A DNA stretch of 58,583 nucleotides. Origin: Neomoorella stamsii (lineage in GTDB: Bacteria; Bacillota; DSM-521; Neomoorellales; Neomoorellaceae). The stretch spans positions 1-58,583 of the forward strand of contig NZ_PVXL01000080.1 of NCBI RefSeq assembly GCF_002995805.1, given 5' to 3'. Of this stretch, positions 37,263 through 46,833 are shown one piece after another. Below the pieces are notes generated by a model. That model ran no database searches. It was not told the DNA's origin and saw nothing but the letters and a program-made list of their open reading frames with translations. The number at the start of each line of letters is the position of its first letter. Within the stretch, counting starts at the first letter, position 1. The position numbers and the translations under genes are program-made.

Positions 37263-39353
37263 CTATTTAGCCTGCTGGTTCTTTTCTTCATAGCCGCATT
37301 CCTTGCTGGGGCAAAGCAGGCGTACCCCCTGGCGGGAAGCCTTTTCCACCAGGCGGGTCCCGCAACGGGGGCAGTTCTGGTTGGTAGGTTTATCCCAGGA
37401 AACATAATTGCACTCCGGATAGTTCTGGCAGCCGTAAAATTTACGGCCTTTCTTCGTCCGCCGGGCCACAATTTCTCCCCCGCACTGAGGACAATTAACG
37501 CCAATGGTCTCCAGCAAGGGTTTGGTAAAACGGCACTCCGGGAAGCCGGGACAGGCCAGAAATTTGCCAAAGCGGCCCGTCTTGACAACCAAGTTACGGC
37601 CGCAGAGATCACATTTTTCTTCACTAACTTCTTCCGGCAGCTCGACAGTGCCGATCTCCCTTTCGGCCCGTTCCAGCACCCGGGTGAAGGGCTCGTAAAA
37701 TTCGGCTACTACCTGGCGCCAGGATAATTTCCCGGCTTCAATCTCGTCCAGCTGCTGCTCCATCTGGGCCGTGAATTCCACGTCAATAATATCAGGAAAA
37801 TGCTCCTTCAGGAGGTCCACCACCACCCGGCCCAGTTCCGTGGGGATAAACTGTTTTTGCTCCCTGACCACATAACCGCGCTCCAGGATGGTCTCAATGG
37901 TCGGGGCATAGGTACTGGGCCGGCCGATTCCCAGCTCTTCCATCGTTTTTACCAGGGTGGCCTCGGTATAACGCGGCGGTGGTTGGGTAAAGTGCTGTTT
38001 GGGTTCCAGGGATTGGAGTTCCAGGGTCTGGCCGGTTGCCAGGGCGGGCAGCCTTTGTTCCTGCTCCTTACCTTCACCGTCGCTGCCTTCCTGGTAAACC
38101 CGCAAGTAACCCGGAAACTTGACTACCGAACCGGTAGCCCGGAAAAGGCAGGGCCCGGCGCTAATATCCACCGTTATGGTATCCATTATGGCAGCCTGCA
38201 TCTGGCTGGCCACAAAGCGCTCCCAGATTAGATTATAGAGGCGGAACTGGTCCCGGGTAAGGACATTTTTCAAGGCCTCCGGTTCCCGCCAGACGGAAGT
38301 GGGCCGGATGGCTTCGTGGGCATCCTGGATGTCCTTACGGCCTTTAAACTGCCTTAAGCCTTCCGGGACATAATCGGGGCCAAAGCGTTCCATGAGAAAG
38401 TCCCGGGCTTCGAGTTGGGCCACGCTGGCAATACGGGTGGAATCGGTACGGATGTAGGTTATCAGGCCGACAGGACCTTCACTGCCGCCCAGGTCAATAC
38501 CTTCATAGAGCTGCTGGGCCACCTGCATGGTCCGCCTGGCCGTAAAATTTAGTTTGCGATAAGCCTCCTGCTGCAGGGTGCTGGTGGTGAAGGGGGCCGC
38601 CGGGTTTTTGCGCCGTTCCCGCTGCTTGACCTCAGTTACGACATAGGTAATCCCCTCCAGGGCTGCCAGGATGGCTTGCATTTCGCCTTCATTTTTAATA
38701 GCTGGGTCCTCACCAAGATATTTAAAGAGTTTGGCCGGGAAAGCCTCCCCATCACCGCCAGCCAGCAGCCAGGCCGTCAGGCTCCAGTATTCTTCCGGCT
38801 GGAAGGCTTCGATTTCCCGTTCCCGGTCGACAATCAAGCGCACGGCTACCGACTGCACCCGGCCAGCACTTAAACCTTTACGTACCTTACGCCACAGGAG
38901 GGGGCTCAAACGGTACCCCACGACACGGTCCAGCACCCGCCGAGCCTGCTGGGCATCAACCCGGTTTTGATCAATCTCCCGGGGCCTTTTTATAGCCTCC
39001 TGGACGGCGTTGCGGGTAATCTCGTTAAACTCGATCCGGATCGGCCCGGAAGGCAGCTCAAGGAGATGTTGCAGGTGCCAGGCAATGGCCTCCCCTTCCC
39101 GGTCCGGGTCCGTAGCCAGTAAAACGCGCTGGGACTTCTGGGCGGCGACCCGCAGTTCCTTGACAATGTTCCCTTTACCCCGGATGGTAATATAATGAGG
39201 CTCGAAACCATGCTCGACGTCGACGCCAAACTGGCTCTTGGGTAAATCGCGGATATGCCCCATGGACGGTTTAATGGTATAGTTCCGCCCCAGGAATTTA
39301 CCAATGGTCTTGGCCTTGGCCGGCGATTCCACGATAACTAGTGTATGGGCCAA
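37263..39353 (-). CDS. topA: DNA topoisomerase I
   Basis: This 696-residue type IA topoisomerase relaxes negative supercoils. It has a TOPRIM domain (starting LVIVESPAKAKTIGKFLG), the active-site Tyr in GLITYIRTDSTR, and three C-terminal zinc ribbons of the C-x2-C...C-x4-C type. The start is placed at a TTG (39353) with AGGGGGG seven bases before it and 11 bp after the dprA stop. An upstream in-frame extension of 75 residues reads like out-of-frame dprA and is rejected. Confidence 0.95.
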   Translation of the reverse strand: MAHTLVIVESPAKAKTIGKFLGRNYTIKPSMGHIRDLPKSQFGVDVEHGFEPHYITIRGKGNIVKELRVAAQKSQRVLLATDPDREGEAIAWHLQHLLELPSGPIRIEFNEITRNAVQEAIKRPREIDQNRVDAQQARRVLDRVVGYRLSPLLWRKVRKGLSAGRVQSVAVRLIVDREREIEAFQPEEYWSLTAWLLAGGDGEAFPAKLFKYLGEDPAIKNEGEMQAILAALEGITYVVTEVKQRERRKNPAAPFTTSTLQQEAYRKLNFTARRTMQVAQQLYEGIDLGGSEGPVGLITYIRTDSTRIASVAQLEARDFLMERFGPDYVPEGLRQFKGRKDIQDAHEAIRPTSVWREPEALKNVLTRDQFRLYNLIWERFVASQMQAAIMDTITVDISAGPCLFRATGSVVKFPGYLRVYQEGSDGEGKEQEQRLPALATGQTLELQSLEPKQHFTQPPPRYTEATLVKTMEELGIGRPSTYAPTIETILERGYVVREQKQFIPTELGRVVVDLLKEHFPDIIDVEFTAQMEQQLDEIEAGKLSWRQVVAEFYEPFTRVLERAEREIGTVELPEEVSEEKCDLCGRNLVVKTGRFGKFLACPGFPECRFTKPLLETIGVNCPQCGGEIVARRTKKGRKFYGCQNYPECNYVSWDKPTNQNCPRCGTRLVEKASRQGVRLLCPSKECGYEEKNQQAK

Positions 39354-39364
39354 AATTTTCCCCC

Positions 39365-40450
39365 CTAACAGCGCAGGTAAAAACCTCCCGGTAACCGCCG
39401 GATTAATTTTCTTATCTCCAGCTGGAGCAGGGCGGTATTCAGTTCCCCCGGCGGCAGGCCGGTTGTGGTCATAATGGTATCCAGGTGGGTAGGCATGACA
39501 CTGAGGACGGCCAGTACCTTCTCCTCGGCGGCTGTCAGGGCCACCTCCACCTGGCTTTCTTCCCGGGACAGGGACCACAGGGATTGAGCTTCATATTCGG
39601 CCAGAATATCGGCCACCCCGGTCACTACCCTGGCCCCCTGTTTAATTAATTCATTGGGGCCCTCGCTGTAGCGGCTGGTGACTGGCCCCGGGACGGCAAA
39701 GACGTCGCGATTCTGCTCCAGGGCCAGGTCGGCTGTAATCAGGGCTCCGCTTTTGGCTGCGGCCTCGACGACCACTGTACCGCTCGCCAGGCCGCTGATA
39801 ATCCGGTTGCGGGCCGGGAAATGGCCGGCATCCGGCGGCGTGCCCGGGGGAAACTCGGAAAGGATGGCCCCGTGGTCCATTACCTGGTGGTAAAGCTCCC
39901 GGTGTTCCGGAGGATAAATAACGTCTACCCCACAGCCCAGGATGCCCCAGGTGAGACCGTTCCCCCGGATGGCTCCCCGGTGGGCGGCAGCATCTATGCC
40001 CCTGGCCAGGCCGCTGACAACCCCGGCGCCGGCGGCGGCAAGACCAGCAGCGAGCTCAGTGGCCACCTTAAGACCATAGGCCGTCGCCCGGCGGGTACCG
40101 ACAATGGCTATTTTCAGGCCTTCCCCCGGCAGCTGGCTGCCCCGCCAGTAGAGGACGGGTGGCGGGTCATAAATACGTTTGAGCTCCAGGGGGTAGGTAT
40201 CTTCCTCCAGGACCAGCACTCCGATACCGGTTTTCTCTAGTTTAGCCATAATCTTTTCCGGTGTTACCTGGCGGCGCCAGTTAATCAAGGAGGTTGCTGT
40301 CTTACCCAGACCTTCCACAGCCAGAAGCTCTCTTTCCGGTGCCTGCCAGACGGCCCGGGGACTCCCGAAAAATTTAACCAGCTGGAGGACCCGGCGAGCT
40401 CCCAGACCCGGCGCCTGCTGGAGGGCTACCCAGAATGGTTTTTCTTCCAT
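39365..40450 (-). CDS. dprA: DNA-processing protein DprA (Smf)
   Basis: This 361-residue protein has a SAM-like N-terminal region, the Rossmann DprA core (GTRRATAYGLKVATELA, then SGLARGIDAAAHRGA) and a C-terminal winged helix. It loads RecA on incoming single strands during natural transformation, and is widely kept even in non-competent bacteria. The ATG at 40450 is preceded by GGGGAG at good spacing; an upstream start is less likely. Located before topA as in B. subtilis. Confidence 0.94.
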   Translation of the reverse strand: MEEKPFWVALQQAPGLGARRVLQLVKFFGSPRAVWQAPERELLAVEGLGKTATSLINWRRQVTPEKIMAKLEKTGIGVLVLEEDTYPLELKRIYDPPPVLYWRGSQLPGEGLKIAIVGTRRATAYGLKVATELAAGLAAAGAGVVSGLARGIDAAAHRGAIRGNGLTWGILGCGVDVIYPPEHRELYHQVMDHGAILSEFPPGTPPDAGHFPARNRIISGLASGTVVVEAAAKSGALITADLALEQNRDVFAVPGPVTSRYSEGPNELIKQGARVVTGVADILAEYEAQSLWSLSREESQVEVALTAAEEKVLAVLSVMPTHLDTIMTTTGLPPGELNTALLQLEIRKLIRRLPGGFYLRC

Positions 40451-40582
40451 GGTTTCTCCCCTGCTGTATTGTTGTAAAAGTAACCTTTCGCGGTCTGGGC
40501 GAAATTTCCTGCCAGTAAGGGACAAAAGTTACCGGGTTTCCTAAAAGCATATCTATTCTTTGCCGGTTCGTCAAGTTTAGAG

Positions 40583-40605
40583 TAAAAAAGTCCCCTGGAG
40601 GGACT
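40583..40605 (-). terminator. Intrinsic terminator after the iron alcohol dehydrogenase
   Basis: A 6-bp stem (AGTCCC with GGGACT), a five-base loop and TTTTTT follow on the minus strand, 45 bp beyond the dehydrogenase stop. It isolates the dehydrogenase transcript from dprA-topA. Confidence 0.75.
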
Positions 40606-40650
40606 AATACAGCTCTGAAGGTATTCTGGCCCGGAGGCAGGTTCTTCATA

Positions 40651-41754
40651 CTAGCCCAGGCTCCGGCGTAACATGTTTAGTAAATCCTCTGGGGTCGCCT
40701 GGCGGGCCGTCCAGGCCAGGCTGCTGGTGTTTGTTGCTGCCAGGTCTGCCATCCGTTCCAGTTCCCTTTCCGGAAATTTTCCCAGCGGCGGTAATAGTTG
40801 CCGGATCAGGCCCTGGACATCCTCCAGGGAAGCCATTCCCAGGGCCTCCAGGAGATTGTTAACCTTAACCGGTTCTGCCGGTTGGATAAATTCCAGGTAG
40901 GCCGCCAGCAAATAGCCATTGGCGCGGCCGTGGGGTATGTCATGACTGTAGGTTAAAGGATAACCCAGGGTATGGAGGATGGTCGTCCGGGTCTGGGCAA
41001 TGACCATACCCCCCAGGGTGGAGGCATACATGAGATCCCGCCTGGTCGCCGGAAGTATGCTTCCAGCCAGCAGGGCCTCCTTTTGCCCGGCAAAGAGGCG
41101 CACAGCTTCCACGGCCAGGGTATCGCTTAAAGGGGTGGAACGCCTGGACAGGTAACCCTCGATGGCATGGGTCAGGGTATCCAGGGCGGTATCTATGGTA
41201 ACAGCAAGGGGTAAGGAATAGGTATAGCGGGGGTCCACCCAGGCCGCCAGGGGAAAGCAGCGGTCGTCGCTGAAACCCTTTTTTATTTCCTTAGCCGGTA
41301 ACGTAAAGACCGCATGCTGGGTAACCTCGCTACCGGTACCGGCGGTAGTTGGTACAGCTACCAGGGGTAGGGGCGGCTCCGGCAGGTCGGCCTCGTAAAG
41401 CCGGGCTGCCACTGCCCTGTTGGGTACCAGCAGGGCTACGGCCTTGGCCGTGTCCAAGGGGGACCCGCCACCAATGCCAATGACCAGGTCAACCCTTTCC
41501 TGGCGGGCCAGGTCAACAGCTTTAGCTACTGTCTCCAGGGTTGGGTTGACCGGTACCTCGTTGAAAACAACCAAGCTTAAGCCCAGCCTTTTAGCCAGGA
41601 CTTCAAAATCAGCCAGGGCACCGCTGGTAACGGCACTTTGGCGCCCGGTAACTACCAGGGCCCGCCGGCCCAGCCGGCCGAGGAAATCGCCATATTCGTT
41701 TAAAACCCCTTCGCCAAAAAAAACCTGGGTAGGCAGGTAAAAACGGAAGGTCAT
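40651..41754 (-). CDS. Iron-containing alcohol dehydrogenase
   Basis: This 367-residue enzyme belongs to the Fe-ADH family (NAD(P)H-linked reduction of aldehydes or oxidation of alcohols). It has GIGGGSPLDTAKAVA for the coenzyme, PTTAGTGSEVTQHAVF, and the metal-binding histidines in THAIEGYLS and HTLGYPLTYSHDIPHG. The ATG at 41754 has GGAGGC eight bases upstream. It has its own terminator and stands between a DUF2148 gene and dprA. The substrate cannot be named. Confidence 0.9.
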   Translation of the reverse strand: MTFRFYLPTQVFFGEGVLNEYGDFLGRLGRRALVVTGRQSAVTSGALADFEVLAKRLGLSLVVFNEVPVNPTLETVAKAVDLARQERVDLVIGIGGGSPLDTAKAVALLVPNRAVAARLYEADLPEPPLPLVAVPTTAGTGSEVTQHAVFTLPAKEIKKGFSDDRCFPLAAWVDPRYTYSLPLAVTIDTALDTLTHAIEGYLSRRSTPLSDTLAVEAVRLFAGQKEALLAGSILPATRRDLMYASTLGGMVIAQTRTTILHTLGYPLTYSHDIPHGRANGYLLAAYLEFIQPAEPVKVNNLLEALGMASLEDVQGLIRQLLPPLGKFPERELERMADLAATNTSSLAWTARQATPEDLLNMLRRSLG

Positions 41755-41819
41755 TTTAATCGCCTCCACAAATCCCTTCACCCCAAATTTTCTCGGGTTT
41801 AACCCTTTTAATGAATGGG

Positions 41820-41844
41820 CGCCCAGGGAAGAAAGCCCTGGGCG
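41820..41844 (-). other. Hairpin between DUF2148 gene and alcohol dehydrogenase gene
   Basis: A perfect 9-bp stem (CGCCCAGGG with CCCTGGGCG) with a seven-base loop lies 60 bp after the DUF2148 stop. No T-run follows, so it is not a classical terminator. Confidence 0.5.
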
Positions 41845-41903
41845 TCGTGGATGAAAACTGGTGATTATAGTTCGAGCCCTGCATAATGCGTCTTTAAAAC
41901 AAC

Positions 41904-42428
41904 CTAGCGATCAAAATAAATATTTTTACCGGTAGCGGCGATGGGGATACCGGCAATAACGTCGGCATCCATGAGACCCATTTTCCGGGCCACGACACCA
42001 ATACGGTACATGATGCGGTTATCGGCATTGAGCATCCCCGCCATCTTGGCGGCCGAACCCAGGGCTATCCCCAGGTCCATTAACCGCCAAGCGCAGATTG
42101 GCCCGGCAAACTCGGGGCCATTGTGCAACTGTTCCAGGTCGGCACAGCGGGGAACACCGCAGGCGCCGCAGTCCAGGCCGGTTTTAGCAGCGTTTTTCAA
42201 CCCTACCAGGAGAACGGCATCGGAACGGCGGACATTCTCTCCATCGCGGTCAAAGTTTTTCTTCCCGCTCTCCTGGCCATAGCGGGCCATAGCCGTGGCC
42301 AGCTCTTCCAGGGTTTCCCCCTGGAGGATTTTTAGTTCAATAAAGTCTTTCCCGCCGGCCTTGGGTGCCGTCCGGGCGGCAATGGCCATTAGCTCGGCAA
42401 TCAAACCCATGGCTTGAAATTCAGGCAT
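41904..42428 (-). CDS. DUF2148 ferredoxin-domain protein
   Basis: This 174-residue protein matches the DUF2148 family found in anaerobes. Cysteines occur in LDCGACGVPRCADLE (CxxC...C) and later in GPICAWRLMDLG, arranged as would suit an Fe-S cluster. No signal peptide or membrane segment is seen. Function is not established; in genomes it is often near redox genes. It lies between the ComM-like gene upstream and an alcohol dehydrogenase downstream. Confidence 0.82.
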   Translation of the reverse strand: MPEFQAMGLIAELMAIAARTAPKAGGKDFIELKILQGETLEELATAMARYGQESGKKNFDRDGENVRRSDAVLLVGLKNAAKTGLDCGACGVPRCADLEQLHNGPEFAGPICAWRLMDLGIALGSAAKMAGMLNADNRIMYRIGVVARKMGLMDADVIAGIPIAATGKNIYFDR

Positions 42429-42573
42429 GGTGGTTCGCCTCCTTTTTTATGTTCGGGCGGGCAGGTAAATTCCGGCTTCACAGCTTCACACCAGATAACA
42501 TGCCCTGCCTTAAATAACTTTATAAATAACTCACCCTGTTCCGGCTACTGCTTAATAACGGCCTACCGCTTTA

Positions 42574-44118
42574 CTACTGCATTGCCAGTTTCTCCTCCCC
42601 CCAGTCCAGGCTGCGGTACTGGATGGCCTCGGCCAGGTGGGCGGCAGTTATTAACTCCGACCCTTCCAGGTCGGCAATGGTCCGGGCTACCTTGAGCAAG
42701 CGGTCATGGGCCCGCATGGAGAGGCCCAGTTTGTTGAAGGCATCGCGTAAAAGGGTGCGCGCCTGAGGGGCCAGGCGGCAGAACTGGTGCACCTGGCGGG
42801 AAGACATGGCTGCATTGCAGGTAATCCCTGTCCCCTTAAACCTCTCCAGCTGCCTCTGGCGGGCGTCCCTGACCCGCTCCCTCACGGTGGCCGAATTTTC
42901 CGGCGTGGTCCCGGTTTCGACTTCATGGTAGGTCAGCCGGGGAACTTCCAAGTGCAGGTCTATCCTGTCCAGCAAAGGCCCGGATAACCTTTTCCGGTAC
43001 TGGGCCACCTGGTGGGGGGTGCACAGGCATTCCTTGACCGCATCGCCATAATAGCCGCAGGGACAGGGATTCATGCTGCCGATTAAAAGGAAATCGGCGG
43101 GATAGGTAATGGCTGCCGCTAACCGGGATACGGTTACCACCCGGTCTTCCAAAGGCTGGCGCAGGGCCTCCAGGACGTCACGGCGGTATTCGGCCATCTC
43201 ATCCAGGAAAAGAACACCGTGGGTGGCTAGGCTTACCTCCCCGGGTTTGGGGATGCGGCCGCCCCCGATAATACTGGCCGTCGAGGCCGTATGGTGGGGT
43301 GTCCGGAAGGGGCGTTCCGTTACCAGTCCCTGGCCGGGAGCCAGCAACCCGGCGGCGCTGTAAATCTTGGTTACGGTAAGGGCTTCTTCATAGGTCAGGG
43401 GTGGCAAGATTGATGGCAGGCTCCGGGCCAGCATGGTTTTCCCCGCCCCGGGACTGCCAATGAGCAGGATATTATGGCCGCCAGCAGCTGCTATTTCCAG
43501 TCCCCTCTTGGCAGCCGCCTGGCCCTTGATATCAGCCAGGTCCACCCCGTTAAAAACCGGGGGTGGGCTATCCCCTGTTGCCGGTTTAACTTCCGGCAGC
43601 TTCTCATCACCGCGCCAGTAAGCCACCACCTGGGCCAGGCTTTCTGCCGCCAGCACCTTTAACCTGGAGGCCAGGGCTGCTTCATTGGCATTGGCCGCCG
43701 GGACAATAAAAGTTGCTCCGGGCTGGAACTCCTGCAGGGCCAGGGCCATGGGCAAAACCCCAGGTATGGGCCGCAGGCTACCCTCCAGGGAAAGCTCGCC
43801 CACAGCATAGATGACCTCCTCCGGCCCGCTACCAAGTTCTTCCGCAGCCATCAGGATACCCAGGGCAATAGGCAGATCATAGATGGGACCCTCTTTTTTA
43901 ATATCACCAGGGGCCAAGTTAACGATTATCCGGCGTAAAGGGAAGTCAAAGCCGGAGTTTTTAATTGCCGCCCGTACCCGTTCCCGGGCCTCTTTCACGG
44001 AGGGGTCCGGGAGACCCACTATATCACACAGGGGAAGCCCGCTGCTAATATCGACCTCTACCCGTACGCTCTGCCCCTCCAGGCCTACCAGGACGACGGA
44101 ATTGACAATGGCTAGCAT
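42574..44118 (-). CDS. comM: ComM/YifB-type AAA protein (Mg-chelatase-like)
   Basis: This 514-residue protein has an N-terminal Lon-protease-like domain (about 1-170), an AAA ATPase with Walker A GSPGAGKTMLARSLPSILPP and Walker B GVLFLDEMAEYRRD, a C4-type segment (CPCGYYGDAVKECLC) and a Mg-chelatase C-terminal domain. ComM in Gram-negatives is a hexameric branch-migration helicase used in transformation. Its proximity to dprA fits a DNA-uptake or recombination role. The length is normal. Confidence 0.93.
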   Translation of the reverse strand: MLAIVNSVVLVGLEGQSVRVEVDISSGLPLCDIVGLPDPSVKEARERVRAAIKNSGFDFPLRRIIVNLAPGDIKKEGPIYDLPIALGILMAAEELGSGPEEVIYAVGELSLEGSLRPIPGVLPMALALQEFQPGATFIVPAANANEAALASRLKVLAAESLAQVVAYWRGDEKLPEVKPATGDSPPPVFNGVDLADIKGQAAAKRGLEIAAAGGHNILLIGSPGAGKTMLARSLPSILPPLTYEEALTVTKIYSAAGLLAPGQGLVTERPFRTPHHTASTASIIGGGRIPKPGEVSLATHGVLFLDEMAEYRRDVLEALRQPLEDRVVTVSRLAAAITYPADFLLIGSMNPCPCGYYGDAVKECLCTPHQVAQYRKRLSGPLLDRIDLHLEVPRLTYHEVETGTTPENSATVRERVRDARQRQLERFKGTGITCNAAMSSRQVHQFCRLAPQARTLLRDAFNKLGLSMRAHDRLLKVARTIADLEGSELITAAHLAEAIQYRSLDWGEEKLAMQ

Positions 44119-44218
44119 GGTTAACCCCCCGGTGATTTTCTACCCAACTTTTGCTATTCGCCGAAAGAAACAGAGTTCCTGCTAAGATAATGAAAAAAGA
44201 AAAGACCCCAATTGCGTT

Positions 44219-44239
44219 TGTCAATACAAAAGTGATCCA
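44219..44239. repeat. IS21 left terminal inverted repeat
   Basis: The sequence TGTCAATACAAAAGTGATCCA is the left tip of the element. The TGATCCAC core repeats at about 24-25 bp steps further in, typical of multiple transposase-binding sites. Confidence 0.75.
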
Positions 44240-44322
44240 CTATGGCAAAGTAAATCTGATCCACTTATGCTAAAGTAAAAGTGATCCACCCTATGTGAAA
44301 ACGTTGAGGATGAAGGGATGCT

Positions 44323-44352
44323 GCCTAACCCTTCCCCAGAGAAGGGTTAGGC
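44323..44352 (-). other. Perfect hairpin after istB
   Basis: A 12-bp perfect stem (GCCTAACCCTTC with GAAGGGTTAGGC) and a six-base loop lie 23 bp past the istB stop inside the element. There is no T-run. It may protect the transcript end or limit read-through from flanking DNA. Confidence 0.55.
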
Positions 44353-44375
44353 AGTGCGACCGACGAACAGCCGTT

Positions 44376-45122
44376 TTAGCCGCCCCTGGCTTTTTGGCGC
44401 TGCTTCAGGCGATAGGATTCAGCGTTCATGTTCAAGATGTGGGACTTAAAGGTAACCCGGTCTACCAGGGCTGCCGCCAACATGCGGTCCCCGAAAATTT
44501 CCTCCCATTTGGAGAAGTCCAGGTTGGTGTTAATAATTACACTGCCGCGTTCACTCCTTTCGGAAATAACCTGAAAGAGGAATTCAGCACTCTGACGGGG
44601 AAGGGCGATATAAGAGAGCTCATCCACGATTAACAGGTTAACCCGGGAGAGTTCTTTGAGCATGCGGCCAAGCCTTTTTTCGTCCTGGGCTTCAGCCATC
44701 TTTGTCACCAGGCCGGCGGCAGTAAAGAAGCGGACCGAGTAGCCGTGGACACAGGCTTTAAGGCCCAGGGCGATACTTAAATGGGTTTTCCCGGTGCCAG
44801 GGTTACCGATCATGACAATGTTTTCCCGGCGTTTAATAAATTCGCCGGCAGCCAGTTCCCACACCAGGGCTTCTTGTACGTGGGGCAGGGCCTCAAATTT
44901 GAATTCCTCCAAGGTTTTCTGGAAAGGGAAGCGGGCGAGTTTAACGCGCCTGGCTATCTGCCTTTTCTTGCGGCTGGCTGCTTCCCGGGCCAGCATGGCG
45001 GCCAGGAATTCTTCGTAGCCCCAGCCCTGGTCCGTAGCCTGGCGGATTACAACCGGGTAATCAGCAAAGGTGGGAAGCTTGAGTTCTTTGGCATATAAAG
45101 GAATAGCTGCTGCCTGGTTCAA
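44376..45122 (-). CDS. istB: IstB, IS21 helper ATPase
   Basis: This 248-residue AAA+ protein has Walker A GNPGTGKTHLSIALG and Walker B LLIVDELSYIAL, plus the IstB N-terminal helical region. It works with the transposase IstA, choosing and bending target DNA. Its start overlaps the istA stop by 4 bp. The C-terminus ends in a basic stretch (RQKARGG). Confidence 0.94.
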   Translation of the reverse strand: MNQAAAIPLYAKELKLPTFADYPVVIRQATDQGWGYEEFLAAMLAREAASRKKRQIARRVKLARFPFQKTLEEFKFEALPHVQEALVWELAAGEFIKRRENIVMIGNPGTGKTHLSIALGLKACVHGYSVRFFTAAGLVTKMAEAQDEKRLGRMLKELSRVNLLIVDELSYIALPRQSAEFLFQVISERSERGSVIINTNLDFSKWEEIFGDRMLAAALVDRVTFKSHILNMNAESYRLKQRQKARGG

Positions 45123-46600
45123 TGAACCCCACCCCCCAGGAGGCTGTCGTATGCTTCCAAGTTAACTGCTGCCACCATGGGGAAGGCGGCATCCAGTGGT
45201 ATCTGAGCACTGCCAGCCCCTTCTTCCTGGCGCAGGTAATAGCGGACTGCCTGGAAACTATCCTGGCCGCTTTTGAGGGCAAGTCTTATGGCCTTCTCCA
45301 CTTCCTCAATCCCATACTCCATAACCAAGCCCAGGATACGCGCCAGTTCCCGGTCTTCACCCCGGCCTAAGAGGCGCTCTTTGAGCTCATAAAGACCCGG
45401 GGGCAAGGAAGCCCGGCGTAAAGGTGCGGCATTGGCTAGGGAACGCGGCTTCTGTACCAGCACCGGTAGGTAGTGTTCCAGTACCAGGCTGGTCTGGTCA
45501 GCAAGATAGGTCCGGGGGTGAACGGCCACCTCCTGGGAGTGATAATAGACTTTGACCTGAAAGGGATAACCCTTAACGGTTACTGTTTTGCCCACCAGGT
45601 TTACCGGCACCGAGTAGCGGTTCTTTTCAAACTTGATGAGGCTCAAACTATCCACTTCGGCCATCCTGGTCAGGGCGTAATCGAATTCCCGTGCGGGCAG
45701 GGGCGTCAGATATTGCTTCTCCCGGGCCAGGGCTTCCTTCACCGGGGCCGGGTGGTAGCGCAGGTGTTTGTCCTGGTACTGGCGGCACCTTTTATCCAGC
45801 TCCCCTTGCAGTTCTACGAAGCTGTTAACCCGCGGCACCGGGATCAGGACATTGCGGCGTATATAGCCTACCAGGCCCTCCACCAGCCCCTTTTCATTGC
45901 CGCCACCGGGATTGCAAAAGTCGGCGCGAAAGGCGTAATGGCTTTTCAGGGCCATAAAGGCCGGCTGTTCCGCCTTGATGTAGCGGCCCCAGCCATCCTT
46001 AACGGCGGTCTTTACGTTATCGTAGATCAACCGCCTGGGGACGCCGCCGAAGAAGTTAAAAGACTGGACATGACCGGCCAGGAAGCAGTCGCTGCGCTGG
46101 CTGGGAAAAGCGGCTACATAAGGGGCGCAACTATGGCAGAGGCGGTAACAGAATAGCTGCACCTTAACTTTCCGCCCAGCGACGATCACAGTTGCTTCAC
46201 CCCAGTCTACCTGGGCCGCCTCGCCGGGGGCAAACTCCAGCGGTATGTAAGCCTTGTTGACTTCTGGCCGCAGTTCCCGCACTAGCTGGCGTACGGTGGA
46301 ATAGGAACCCCTAAAACCGTGTTCTTCCACCAGGCGCTGGTAAACCCTTTCGGCAGTATGGCGCTGTTTAGGCGGGGCGTCCTTATCTTTAGTGAGCCAC
46401 TCCCTGACAAGTGCTTCTACCGGCCCGGTCACCGGCCGTTCATACTGTCGGGGTTTCGTTTCCCAGGGCACGTTTTCGCCTTTACAGTAACGTTTGACGG
46501 TGTTGCGGGAAATACCGAGCTTCCTGGCTATTGCCCTTTGGGAAAGCTTTTCCACTGCATAGAGGCGTCTAATTTCTTCGTAGAGGTTAATATCAATCAC
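45119..46600 (-). CDS. istA: IstA, IS21-family DDE transposase
   Basis: This 493-residue transposase has an N-terminal helix-turn-helix (LSQRAIARKLGISRNTVKRY), and an RNase-H-fold catalytic core with Asp in QVDWGEA, Asp in LIYDNVKTAV and Glu in GGGNEKGLVEG, followed by a beta-barrel domain. It has no stop or frameshift, so the element may still be active. It reads toward istB on the minus strand. Confidence 0.94.
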   Translation of the reverse strand: MIDINLYEEIRRLYAVEKLSQRAIARKLGISRNTVKRYCKGENVPWETKPRQYERPVTGPVEALVREWLTKDKDAPPKQRHTAERVYQRLVEEHGFRGSYSTVRQLVRELRPEVNKAYIPLEFAPGEAAQVDWGEATVIVAGRKVKVQLFCYRLCHSCAPYVAAFPSQRSDCFLAGHVQSFNFFGGVPRRLIYDNVKTAVKDGWGRYIKAEQPAFMALKSHYAFRADFCNPGGGNEKGLVEGLVGYIRRNVLIPVPRVNSFVELQGELDKRCRQYQDKHLRYHPAPVKEALAREKQYLTPLPAREFDYALTRMAEVDSLSLIKFEKNRYSVPVNLVGKTVTVKGYPFQVKVYYHSQEVAVHPRTYLADQTSLVLEHYLPVLVQKPRSLANAAPLRRASLPPGLYELKERLLGRGEDRELARILGLVMEYGIEEVEKAIRLALKSGQDSFQAVRYYLRQEEGAGSAQIPLDAAFPMVAAVNLEAYDSLLGGGVH

Positions 46601-46702
46601 TCCCTTTCTCCCTCCCTGTTACTAAGAATTTTGTTTGTTTCTTAGTATACAGGGGGTAAGTTCAGGAGTGGATCACTTTTACAATATCAAAATTGCCCGC
46701 AG

Positions 46703-46723
46703 TGGATCAGTTTTGTAATGTCA
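46703..46723. repeat. Inner IRR-like repeat at the right IS21 end
   Basis: The 21-mer TGGATCAGTTTTGTAATGTCA nearly equals the outer right end, differing at three positions. It shows that the right end holds two full-length repeat copies, so the exact boundary (46723 or 46768) is not settled. Confidence 0.65.
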
Positions 46724-46747
46724 TTACTTATGTTTAGGGGGTGAAGA

Positions 46748-46768
46748 TGGATCAGTTTTATATTGTCA
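46748..46768. repeat. IS21 right terminal inverted repeat
   Basis: The inverted copy TGGATCAGTTTTATATTGTCA ends the element with CA. A further partial copy of the core (TGGATCAGTTTTATTTTA, from 46782) lies outside it, perhaps from an older insertion at the same place. Confidence 0.65.
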
Positions 46769-46833
46769 AAGCGAGCCTTTTTGGATCAGTTTTATTTTAC
46801 CGCTCACACCCCATTTAGAGATCTTAATAATTC

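Larger units (their letters stand above)
44219..46768 (-). mobile_element. IS21-family insertion sequence
   Basis: The element is about 2.55 kb and holds istA and istB overlapping by 4 bp. The ends TGTCAATACAAAAGTGATCCA (44219-44239) and the inverted TGGATCAGTTTTATATTGTCA (46748-46768) match at 18 of 21 bases and have 5'-TG...CA-3' tips. Copies of a TGATCCA core recur inside each end (left at 44233, 44257, 44282; right at 46668, 46702, 46748, with a further one outside at 46782), as known for IS21 transposase-binding sites. No clear target duplication is visible. Both genes look intact. Confidence 0.85.

Noticed and set aside
39354..39578. N-terminal extension of topoisomerase I by 75 residues
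   Set aside because: The segment is dprA in another frame; a TTG start at 39353 with AGGGGGG upstream gives the standard N-terminus.
44209..46778. Target-site duplication flanking the IS21 element
   Set aside because: Bases outside the two ends (attgcgtt and aagcgagc) do not match, so no duplication is claimed.
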